Both the position numbers and the translations under genes were made by a program. From positions 24,381 to 88,380 of the forward strand of contig JAFUDQ010000035.1 in the NCBI GenBank assembly GCA_017459075.1: a stretch of DNA of 64,000 nucleotides. The letters are read 5' to 3'. Below, in pieces: positions 36,475-43,908 of the stretch. Below the pieces are notes generated by a model. It was given only the letters and a program-made list of their open reading frames with translations. It was not told the origin of the DNA and did no database searches. The stretch comes from Bacteroidales bacterium (GTDB lineage Bacteria > Bacteroidota > Bacteroidia > Bacteroidales > UBA932). Positions within the stretch are counted from its first letter, which is position 1. Each line of letters opens with the position of its first letter.

Positions 36475-38571
36475 ATGAAGAAGATTTTCATTTCGATTTT
36501 TGTGATTGCTGCGGCTGCAATTGCAGCGACGGGACAGCAGTTTAATGAGATTCCGATGGCGTATAAGTGGGTGAGTGGCAATGAGGTGGCTTTCAGTTAT
36601 GACGGCAGTTTTAAGGGTGCGAAGGATTTTGTCCTTGACGCCGTAAAACTTAACCGCAAAGGCGGCATTTCATATCCTGCCAAGTATACCAAGTTCCCTC
36701 TTTCTCCGGAAGGTGCCGTCAATCTTACATACAGCCCTGACTCCACGATGCTGGCTTTCACCAGGGATAACAACCTGTGGGTGGCTGACATCGCAACTGG
36801 AAAAGAGTCTCAGCTTACATTTGATGGTAATGAATTGATTCTGAATGGCTATGCCTCATGGGTTTATTATGAGGAAATCCTTGGACGCCCGTCCCGCTAC
36901 CGTGCGTTCTGGTGGAGCCCGGACAGCAGGAAGATTGGCTTCTACAGGTTTGACAATTCTTCCGTGCCGATGTTTCCTATTTACTCTCCCTTCGGCCAGG
37001 ATGGAAAGCTAAGCCGCACCCGCTATCCGAAGGCAGGGGAGGCCAACCCCAAGGTTCGCATCGGCATCATCGACCTTTCTGCCGTAAAGGCCTCTTCCGT
37101 CAGCAACGGGCCATCAGTGGTGTGGGCAGACTTCGATGAGAATGAAGACCAGTATTTTGGCATTCCGTTCTGGGGTGCAGACAGCAAGGAGTTCTTTATC
37201 TCAAGGGAGCCCCGCATTCAGAATACTCTTGATTTGTACAGTGTTTCAGCATCCGATGGTTCAAAGACCCATATCTATCATGAGACTTATAAAACATGGC
37301 TGGACTGGATTGAGGGCATGATTTTCACGGAGAAGGGCCTGTATATGGTCCGTTCTTTTGAGACAGGCTGGCAGCAGGTTTATTTCCTTTCTTATGATGG
37401 CAAGACTTTGCGCCGCCTGACCGACGGCCCCAACTGGAGAGTGAATCTTCTTCGTGTTGATGAGAAGAAGGGTGATGTTTATTTTACCGCCCGCAGGGAG
37501 TCTACAGTTCGCACAGGTGTTTATAAGGTTGACAAGAAGGGCGTTATTACCGCTCTTACGGATACGGATTACGACGCTGCAAGGGTTTCATTTTCTCCTG
37601 ACGGAAAGCATTTCGTGTGTCTTCTGAGTAATTTCACCACGCCTTACCAGACTTGGATTTTCAATACGGAAAGGGTGGCTAAGGCCAAGGATAAGTTCTC
37701 TGCAAAGGGTTCCTGCCTGGTTTCAGACCTTCGCGGCCCGGATTATGATGCTTCTACTTTCGCTTTGCCTAAGCTTGTTACGATAACTACTCATGACGGC
37801 TTTGTTCTTCCTGCTTATATCGTTTATCCAAAGGATTTTGATCCTTCAAAGAAGTACCCCGTGCATGTTGATATCTATGGCGGTCCGGACACTCCCCGGG
37901 TTCAGGACTGCTGGCTTCAGCCTAATTCCTACAGCCAGTGGTGGTCTGCGAATGGCATTATTGAGGTGACGGCTGATTGCCGTGCTGCCGGTCATAACGG
38001 CCGTGCCGGACTGGATTGCATTTACCGTCAGCTTGATGTTGTGGAGGTTCAGGATTTCTGCGAGTGGGCTGAGTACCTTAAGTCTTTGCCTTATGTCGAT
38101 GGTGACAAGATTGGTGTGGAGGGTTTCTCTTTTGGCGGGACTATGACTTCGCTTCTTGTTATGAATCATTCGGATTTGTTCCATTATGGTATTGCCGGTG
38201 GCGGTGTTTATGACTGGAGCCTGTATGATACTCATTATACTGAGCGCTTCATGGAGACTCCTCAGACTAATCCTGAGGGGTATGCCGCTACGCGTGTTAT
38301 TTCACAGGTTGCCGCTTATCCTGCCAATTATGCTTCTGATGCCGGTTCTGCCGCTGCGGTTGCTCCTGTCATGCTTATGTTGACTCACGGTACGGGTGAC
38401 GACAATGTGCATTTCCAGAATACTCTTCAGCTTGTTGATGAGCTTCAGCGTCAGAAGAAGGTGTTTGAGTTTATGATTTATCCTGATGGTATGCATGGTT
38501 ATCGTGGGTATCAGGGTGCCCATGATACTGCTGCGCATCGCGCCTTCTGGTTGAAGTATTTGAAAAACTAA
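36475..38571 (+). CDS. S9 family peptidase, dipeptidyl-peptidase IV type (first copy)
   Basis: A 698-residue exported peptidase with signal peptide IFISIFVIAAAAIAATGQQ (residues 4-22). An eight-bladed propeller (TYSPDSTMLAFTRDNNLW, WWSPDSRKIGFYRFD) precedes the catalytic domain with Ser552 (VEGFSFGGTM), the Asp in THGTGDDNVHF and the His in YPDGMHGYRG. The usual GWSYGG is GFSFGG here. DPP-IV enzymes release X-Pro dipeptides in the periplasm. The start at 36475 gives the signal peptide; the frame open from 36289 overlaps the helicase and is rejected. A second S9 gene lies at 57804-59768. Confidence 0.92.
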   Translation: MKKIFISIFVIAAAAIAATGQQFNEIPMAYKWVSGNEVAFSYDGSFKGAKDFVLDAVKLNRKGGISYPAKYTKFPLSPEGAVNLTYSPDSTMLAFTRDNNLWVADIATGKESQLTFDGNELILNGYASWVYYEEILGRPSRYRAFWWSPDSRKIGFYRFDNSSVPMFPIYSPFGQDGKLSRTRYPKAGEANPKVRIGIIDLSAVKASSVSNGPSVVWADFDENEDQYFGIPFWGADSKEFFISREPRIQNTLDLYSVSASDGSKTHIYHETYKTWLDWIEGMIFTEKGLYMVRSFETGWQQVYFLSYDGKTLRRLTDGPNWRVNLLRVDEKKGDVYFTARRESTVRTGVYKVDKKGVITALTDTDYDAARVSFSPDGKHFVCLLSNFTTPYQTWIFNTERVAKAKDKFSAKGSCLVSDLRGPDYDASTFALPKLVTITTHDGFVLPAYIVYPKDFDPSKKYPVHVDIYGGPDTPRVQDCWLQPNSYSQWWSANGIIEVTADCRAAGHNGRAGLDCIYRQLDVVEVQDFCEWAEYLKSLPYVDGDKIGVEGFSFGGTMTSLLVMNHSDLFHYGIAGGGVYDWSLYDTHYTERFMETPQTNPEGYAATRVISQVAAYPANYASDAGSAAAVAPVMLMLTHGTGDDNVHFQNTLQLVDELQRQKKVFEFMIYPDGMHGYRGYQGAHDTAAHRAFWLKYLKN

Positions 38572-38591
38572 GGCTGATTATCAGCATTGGC

Positions 38592-40004
38592 TTAAAAAAT
38601 GGAAGTAAATAAAAGGATGTTGCCGGAGGGAGTGGAGGCGGCGAAGATGTGATTGGTTGCGCTGGATGTGGTGTGAAGGCGTTTGCGAAGGTCTTCAGAG
38701 GTGATGGGGATGTTGTGGCAGGAGACTTCAGCGGCAATGTTCTGCTTGGCTAATTCTTTTATGGTTCTGCTCTGTAAGGGCAGGACTTTTTCTATTTTGA
38801 AGTATTTGCCGGGGAGTGAGATTCCTCCACTTCGGTCGGAATGACAGGAAGCTTGGTCGGAATGACAGGAGGCTTGGTCGGGATGATAGGAAGGAGGGGC
38901 GATGTATAGATGGGTGTGGCGGTCAAGTTTGGTGTAGCCGATGGTGCAGGGATACTCAAAGAGCCCTGCCTTGGTTATGGATTTTCCGGGTTCGTAAAGT
39001 ATTTTTCCTTCGAGTGATTCACCGAAGAGTTGGGATCTCTCTCCGGTGAACTCATAGGTTGAATCTGAATAATAATCCGGGAAGGATAGGGTGGTGCCGT
39101 CCTCGTGGATGGTTAGGGTGGCAGGACCGGTGTGGCCGCGTTGCATAAGGACCAGCAGTTCCTTGCATTCGCCGTCGAAGGCAACTACGTGAACGCCAGT
39201 TACTTCCTGTCCAAGCCTTTGGCGGAGCATGGTGATGTCGGCCATAGGGGAGAGCTTCAGAAGTAGCAGCGGTGCTGCGGCCAGAAGTTCTTCTTTGAGT
39301 GTTAGTACATCAGGCTGGCAGTCTTCCAGAAGGAATACTTTCTTGCCTGTGGCAGAGCGCCTTGCTGGGTCCAGGTAAATTATGTCCGGCTTAAAGTCTC
39401 CCAGAATGTCCTGTAAATTTCCGGGTTCCAGTAACTTGTTGGATACTACTATGTTATCGCAGCCCAAAACTTCAAAATTATGTTTTACGGCAGCTGCCAG
39501 TTCCGGATTTGCTTCATTGTACAGAATCTTTCCAAAACACTTTGAAAACGCCCAGCTGTCCACTCCCAATCCTCCTGTCAAATCTGCAATTCGTTTCTGT
39601 TGCAAACAGAAGTCCTTGGAGGACGTGTCCACCCCCGGAGAATCACCCCAAAAATTGGAAATTTTCGGGGACCCCGAATCACCAACGCTTCCGGCGGGGC
39701 CCGTTGTAAACAAGTTCTCGCGAAGCGAGGACGCAGGAGACAATGGGAGGGGCCGGAGTGAACGGAGTTCCGAAAAGGACTTGCTGTTTGCAACAGAAGA
39801 TATTGAAGCAACAGCAACGGAGGCTTTGTAGAGGGCGGCGGGTTCGCTGGAGCATTGCTGGGTGCTGAGGGAGGAAGGGAAAACAAGCCGGGAGCCCGGG
39901 TAGGAGCCCGGAATTCCGGCGTCGGAAAACCAGGACGGGATTTTGCGACGCATACGCTCCTTGACATCGGCATCAAGCTTTTTGAGGATATCTTCCAGCG
40001 ACAT
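38592..40004 (-). CDS. Class I methyltransferase with THUMP-like domain, carrying repeat insertions
   Basis: This 470-residue protein begins MSLEDILKKLDADVKERM. LSTQQCSSEPAALYKAS (residues about 46-62) and the SAM-binding ADLTGGLGVDS (140-150) match the Bacteroidota THUMP-like methyltransferases. DIIYLDPARRSATGKKV near 235 is the catalytic-type DPARR motif, and a THUMP-like domain ends the protein. Between the two N-terminal blocks lie about 68 extra residues (69-137), coded exactly by palindromic element C (39595-39798). A 7-residue tandem repeat (HSDQASC, about 370-391) from a 21-base repeat interrupts the C-terminal part. The frame stays open, so the gene may still work. The RNA substrate is unknown. 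Confidence 0.82.
   Translation of the reverse strand: MSLEDILKKLDADVKERMRRKIPSWFSDAGIPGSYPGSRLVFPSSLSTQQCSSEPAALYKASVAVASISSVANSKSFSELRSLRPLPLSPASSLRENLFTTGPAGSVGDSGSPKISNFWGDSPGVDTSSKDFCLQQKRIADLTGGLGVDSWAFSKCFGKILYNEANPELAAAVKHNFEVLGCDNIVVSNKLLEPGNLQDILGDFKPDIIYLDPARRSATGKKVFLLEDCQPDVLTLKEELLAAAPLLLLKLSPMADITMLRQRLGQEVTGVHVVAFDGECKELLVLMQRGHTGPATLTIHEDGTTLSFPDYYSDSTYEFTGERSQLFGESLEGKILYEPGKSITKAGLFEYPCTIGYTKLDRHTHLYIAPPSYHPDQASCHSDQASCHSDRSGGISLPGKYFKIEKVLPLQSRTIKELAKQNIAAEVSCHNIPITSEDLRKRLHTTSSATNHIFAASTPSGNILLFTSIF
38834..38896 (-). repeat. Three-copy 21-base tandem repeat inside the methyltransferase gene
   Basis: Units start at 38834, 38855 and 38876 and contain GGTCGGAATGACAGGA with a few changes. 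On the coding strand this reads TCATTCCGACC, resembling a dispersed Bacteroidota repeat often read as HSDRSGGISL. Here it adds in-frame heptapeptides, and HSDRSGGISL itself follows at 38820-38850. Confidence 0.8.
39595..39798. repeat. Variable-arm palindromic element C, inserted in a coding sequence
   Basis: Inverted arms 39595-39617 and 39775-39798 pair over 23 bases with one bulged base. The core matches element B1: 39643-39676 is 32/34 identical to the complement of 48684-48717, and the block CCAACGCTTC..GGGGCCC is also shared. The total of 204 bp is divisible by three, so the host frame is kept (adds about 68 residues). The apical part is longer than in B1/B2 and carries its own CTCGC-GAA-GCGAG hairpin. 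Confidence 0.85.
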
Positions 40005-40046
40005 AGTTGAACAAATTGTGAAACCGCTGCAAAAATAACTATTATC

Positions 40047-40077
40047 TTGTATTTCCAGAAATAAATTCCTATATTTG
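40047..40077 (+). promoter_or_regulatory. Promoter of the phosphosugar mutase gene
   Basis: TTG (40047-40049), 20 bases, then TATATTTG (40070-40077). ATG 40113 follows with a 30-base leader; the TTG start at 40086 would leave almost no leader. A divergent -7 box (TATTTTTG, complement of 40030-40037) may serve the methyltransferase gene. Confidence 0.7.
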
Positions 40078-40112
40078 AAAAATACTTGAATCAAATCAAA
40101 ACACTAATTAAT

Positions 40113-41777
40113 ATGGCTGAAAAAACTTACAAAGAAATTGCCCAAAGCTGGCTGGACGGAGACTTCGATCCCGCTACAAAGAGTCAGATAATCCTCCTCA
40201 GAAATGAAGACCCCGCCGGGTTTGAGGACGCATTCTACAGAAACCTTGAATTCGGAACCGGAGGCCTCAGAGGCATAATGGGCGTAGGAACTAACAGGAT
40301 GAATAAATACACCGTAGGAATGGCTACCCAGGGCCTTGCCAATTACATGAAAGCCCGCATCGAAGGCCCCCTCAAAGTGTGCATATCCTACGACAGCCGC
40401 AACAACAGCAAAGAATTTGCCAAAATAACTGCAGACGTCCTTTCTGCAAACGGAATCCATGTCTACCTTTGGGACAACATCCGCCCTATTCCGCTTCTTA
40501 GCTACTCTGTAAGGAGCCAGAAGGCGAACGCCGGAGTAATGATTACCGCTTCCCATAACCCCAAGGAATACAACGGCTACAAGGTGTTCTGGAACGACGG
40601 CGCGCAGATTACCGCCCCGGTAGACAAGGAAATCGTAGCAGAGGTTGCCAAAATAACAGACCCTTCACAGGTTAAATTCAACCGAGGAGATGACGCCGCC
40701 CCCATTGAACTCATGGGCAAGGAAATGGACGACAAGTATTTCAAGGACGTGCTCTCAATGATGCTCAGTCCTGAATCCGTCGCCCGCCACGGAGACATCA
40801 AGATTGTTTATACTCCTATCCATGGCAGCGGCGTTCGCATCGTTCCGGAAGCCCTTTCCCGCCTTGGTTTCAAAAACATCATCCATGTTCCGGAGCAGGA
40901 CGTAAGCGATGGAAACTTCCCCACAGTACAGTCTCCTAATCCTGAGGAAGCATCGGCCCTTAAAATGGCTATTGAAAAGGCCAATAAGGAGGGTGCAGAT
41001 ATCGTTCTTGCAACCGACCCTGATGCAGACCGTATGGGAATCGCAGTCCGTGATGACAACGGAGAAATGGTTCTCCTGAACGGCAACCAGACCGGCTCTA
41101 TCCTCACATGGTACATCCTTACCAGAATGAAGGAACTCGGCCGTCTGACAGACAATAAATATGTAGTCAAAACCATCGTCACAACCCCTCTCATTGCAGA
41201 AATCGCCGCTTCATTCGGTGTCAAGTGCTACGATGTACTCACCGGCTTCAAGTATATCGCAGAGGTTGTCAAGCGCCTTGAAGGCAAGGCGGAGTTCATC
41301 TGCGGAGGCGAAGAGAGCTACGGCTTCAACGTGGGCTCTTTCGTACGTGACAAGGACGCTCCCATCTCCTGCTGCTTCGTGGCAGAATGCGCTGCATGGG
41401 CTGCAGACCAGGGCTTGTCCCTGTATCAGCTCCTCCAGAAGATTTACAAAGAGTACGGCTATCGCAAGGAAGGCCTTGTTTCGCTGGTTCGCAAGGGCAT
41501 TTCCGGCGCAGCTGTGATTAAGCAGATTATGGCCGACATGCGCCAGACTCCTCCAGCAGAGCTTGACGGCTCAAAGGTTGTCAAAGTTGTGGATTATCTT
41601 GAGACAGAGAAGACTGGCCTGCCTTCATCCAACGTTCTTCAGTTCTTTGATGCCGATGGTGACGTTGTAACCGTCCGTCCTTCCGGCACTGAGCCGAAGA
41701 TTAAATTCTACTTTGGTGCCAAGGGAGCCGATGCTGATGAAAAGATTGCCCGCCTTAAGGCCCAGCTTGTTAAATAA
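40113..41777 (+). CDS. Phosphoglucomutase/phosphomannomutase family protein
   Basis: A 554-residue alpha-D-phosphohexomutase. The phosphoserine is Ser147 in GVMITASHNPKEYNGYKV, the metal loop is TDPDADRMGIAV, the sugar loop is GGEESYGFNVG, and the phosphate-binding loop is VRPSGTEPKIKFYF near the C-terminus. The N-terminal WLDGDFDPATKSQI and LEFGTGGLRGIMGVGTNRM are typical of the PGM2-like subgroup, which acts on glucose-1-P or deoxyribose/ribose-1-P. It is cytoplasmic and has its own promoter; the lipoprotein gene follows 6 bases later. Confidence 0.92.
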   Translation: MAEKTYKEIAQSWLDGDFDPATKSQIILLRNEDPAGFEDAFYRNLEFGTGGLRGIMGVGTNRMNKYTVGMATQGLANYMKARIEGPLKVCISYDSRNNSKEFAKITADVLSANGIHVYLWDNIRPIPLLSYSVRSQKANAGVMITASHNPKEYNGYKVFWNDGAQITAPVDKEIVAEVAKITDPSQVKFNRGDDAAPIELMGKEMDDKYFKDVLSMMLSPESVARHGDIKIVYTPIHGSGVRIVPEALSRLGFKNIIHVPEQDVSDGNFPTVQSPNPEEASALKMAIEKANKEGADIVLATDPDADRMGIAVRDDNGEMVLLNGNQTGSILTWYILTRMKELGRLTDNKYVVKTIVTTPLIAEIAASFGVKCYDVLTGFKYIAEVVKRLEGKAEFICGGEESYGFNVGSFVRDKDAPISCCFVAECAAWAADQGLSLYQLLQKIYKEYGYRKEGLVSLVRKGISGAAVIKQIMADMRQTPPAELDGSKVVKVVDYLETEKTGLPSSNVLQFFDADGDVVTVRPSGTEPKIKFYFGAKGADADEKIARLKAQLVK

Positions 41778-41783
41778 TTGACA

Positions 41784-42548
41784 ATGAAGAAATTAATAAT
41801 TCCGATGCTGCTTGTCGCAGGGGCCGTCCTGGCTTCTTGCGGCAACGCCCGGGAACAAGAAGGAGAGAAGCTTACAGACAAGTACGCTGCCTTACTTACG
41901 GAGCCCCGCGTCTATCGTGCATATCGGACACAGGGTATCAAACTGGATGGTAAATTGGACGACGCAGACTGGCAGACAGCCAAGCCATCTGATCCTTTTG
42001 TTGATATTTCAACGGATGTCAAACCTTTGAAGGAGACCACCGTCAAAATGCTCTGGGACGATGATAACCTTTACATCGGCGCAACAATCATAGAAGACAA
42101 GATTGTTGCAAACCTGAAGCAGCGGGACACCATCATCTGGAAAGAAAATGACTTCGAAGTCTTTATCGATCCGGATAATGACAGGGAGTGTTATTTCGAG
42201 ATTGAAATCAACGCCATAGGCACTGTCATGGACCTGATGATGAACAAGCCCTATCGCGACCAGGGTAATTTCTACATGCCTTGGGACTGCCCGGGACTGG
42301 TTGTAAAGACCTCCCGCGATGACAAAGCATGGTATGCAGAGTTTGCCATTCCGCGTAAGAGCCTTATGATTGGTTTTACCAAGCCTGAAGAACTCCCGTT
42401 CTGGCGAATTAACTTCTCACGCGTTGAATGGATGAATCCTGAGAAGGAAGAAAACTGGGTTTGGAACCCTACAGGTGAAATAGATATGCACATGCCGGAG
42501 CGCTGGGGCTATGTCTATTTCGTAGATAAACCGGTGGTTTCTGAATAA
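41784..42548 (+). CDS. CBM9-like carbohydrate-binding lipoprotein
   Basis: A 254-residue protein with lipoprotein signal LIIPMLLVAGAVLASCGNA (Cys near residue 20). The mature domain is a single CBM9-like beta sandwich: IKLDGKLDDADWQTAKPSD, VKMLWDDDNLYIGATIIED, NDFEVFIDPDNDRECYFEI, AEFAIPRKSL and FWRINFSRVEWMNP. Such stand-alone domains are common surface or periplasmic lipoproteins in Bacteroidota; the ligand is unknown. ATG 41784 is preferred to TTG 41778. The 3' end overlaps convergent nth by 34 bases. Confidence 0.85.
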   Translation: MKKLIIPMLLVAGAVLASCGNAREQEGEKLTDKYAALLTEPRVYRAYRTQGIKLDGKLDDADWQTAKPSDPFVDISTDVKPLKETTVKMLWDDDNLYIGATIIEDKIVANLKQRDTIIWKENDFEVFIDPDNDRECYFEIEINAIGTVMDLMMNKPYRDQGNFYMPWDCPGLVVKTSRDDKAWYAEFAIPRKSLMIGFTKPEELPFWRINFSRVEWMNPEKEENWVWNPTGEIDMHMPERWGYVYFVDKPVVSE

Positions 42549-43165
42549 TATTTACACCAGGCGGTGAGGCCGCAGGAAGCGCACTTTGGGGCGCGTGCGG
42601 TACAAGTATATCTCCCGTGGAGGATGAGCCAGTGATGAGCTGTTGCGCGAACCTCTGCGGGAATATTCTTTTCAAGCTCCTGGCTGACTTTTTCCGGAGT
42701 CTTGCCGTCTGAAAGGCCAAGCCTGTGGGCAACCCTGAATACATGGGTGTCAACGGCAATGACTGGATTGTCAAAGACGATGCTGGTTACGACATTGGCT
42801 GTTTTAAGTCCTACTCCGGGAAGGGTGCGAAGCAAATCCCTGTCCTCCGGCACACGGCCGCCAAAATCGGCCACCAGTTTGCGGGAAAGGGCGGACAGGT
42901 GCGTAGCCTTGCTGTTAGGGTAGGATATGCTTTTAATGAAGCCGAGGATATCTTCCACTGAAGCATCGGCCATGGAAAATGCATCCGGGTAGGCCTCAAA
43001 GAGGGCAGGAGTGACCATGTTAACCCTCTTGTCAGTGCACTGGGCAGACAAAACCACAGCTACAAGAAGCTGGAAAGGGGAGTCGTAGTGAAGTTCACTT
43101 TTGGGCGCAGGGACATTGGCCTTGAACCAGCCTATGACCTCACTGTATCTCTGTGCACGTCTCAT
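42515..43165 (-). CDS. nth: Endonuclease III (DNA glycosylase/AP lyase)
   Basis: It removes oxidised pyrimidines and nicks abasic sites in base-excision repair. The helix-hairpin-helix LRTLPGVGLKTANVV carries catalytic Lys121, and Asp139 is in AVDTHVFRVAHR. The 4Fe-4S Cys follow as C-x6-C-x2-C-x5-C in CTARAPKCASCGLTAWC. Length 216 is normal. Its start lies inside the 3' end of ftsE (26-base overlap), so the two are translated from one leftward message. Confidence 0.95.
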   Translation of the reverse strand: MRRAQRYSEVIGWFKANVPAPKSELHYDSPFQLLVAVVLSAQCTDKRVNMVTPALFEAYPDAFSMADASVEDILGFIKSISYPNSKATHLSALSRKLVADFGGRVPEDRDLLRTLPGVGLKTANVVTSIVFDNPVIAVDTHVFRVAHRLGLSDGKTPEKVSQELEKNIPAEVRATAHHWLILHGRYTCTARAPKCASCGLTAWCKYYSETTGLSTK

Positions 43166-43835
43166 TGCTGCAAACCATTACGCGGCCAGGATAATTCTCA
43201 AAAATCTCTTTGTTATGGGTAACCATGACTATAGCCGTACCCTCCTTGTTAATGGAAGAAAGAAGGCTCATGATTCCGTCCGCAGTCTCGCTGTCAAGGT
43301 TTCCTGTAGGCTCATCTGCAACAATCACCTTGGGCTTATTCAGAAGAGCACGGGCGATGGCGATACGCTGCTGCTCTCCGCCTGAAAGCTGATGAGGCAT
43401 CTTATGGGCCTTTTTGTCCATGCCGACGCTTGTCAGCACCTCCATAATCCTTGAGCTAATCTGCTCCTGGTCCTTCCAGCCGGTAGCCTTAAGGACAAAG
43501 GAAAGATTATCCTCTACGCTGCGGTCCATAAGAAGCTGGAAGTCCTGGAACACAACACCAAGATTCCTGCGCAGCATTGGAATCTGCTTTGATGTAATGG
43601 TTGCCAAATCATAGCCGCAGACAACGCCTGAGCCTTTTCCAAGCTTGTTTTCTGCAATCATCGTTCGTATGATGGAAGTCTTTCCGGTACCTACCTTTCC
43701 TACAATGTAAACGAAGTCTCCGGGGAAAACATTCATGTCCATTCCGTAAATAACAGTGGACTCTCCGTTAATGATATCGGCGCTTTTGAAACTGATAACA
43801 GGCTCTGCGTTAACTTTATCCATTTTTGTGTTCAT
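43140..43835 (-). CDS. ftsE: Cell division ABC transporter ATP-binding protein FtsE
   Basis: A 231-residue ATPase. Walker A is [12 protein letters not shown] (residue about 46), the Q-loop is [13 protein letters not shown], the signature is [18 protein letters not shown], Walker B is [12 protein letters not shown] and the H-loop is MVTHNKEI. Bacteroidota FtsE has the [13 protein letters not shown]-type N-terminus. FtsE with FtsX controls septal peptidoglycan hydrolases, but ftsX is not adjacent here. A -7 box TATATTTG (complement of 43853-43860) lies just upstream. MDKV at 43823 is a possible shorter start. Confidence 0.87.
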   Translation of the reverse strand: MNTKMDKVNAEPVISFKSADIINGESTVIYGMDMNVFPGDFVYIVGKVGTGKTSIIRTMIAENKLGKGSGVVCGYDLATITSKQIPMLRRNLGVVFQDFQLLMDRSVEDNLSFVLKATGWKDQEQISSRIMEVLTSVGMDKKAHKMPHQLSGGEQQRIAIARALLNKPKVIVADEPTGNLDSETADGIMSLLSSINKEGTAIVMVTHNKEIFENYPGRVMVCSNETCTEIQ

Positions 43836-43908
43836 TTTTCTTCAAACGTCTACAAATATACGTGTTTTTTGATTAAATTTGTAGATTATTTAGATAACAT
43901 TTCAAATT

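Noticed and set aside
38834-38896. Possible CRISPR array
   Set aside because: The three 21-base units are contiguous without spacers and lie inside a coding frame, and no cas gene is present.
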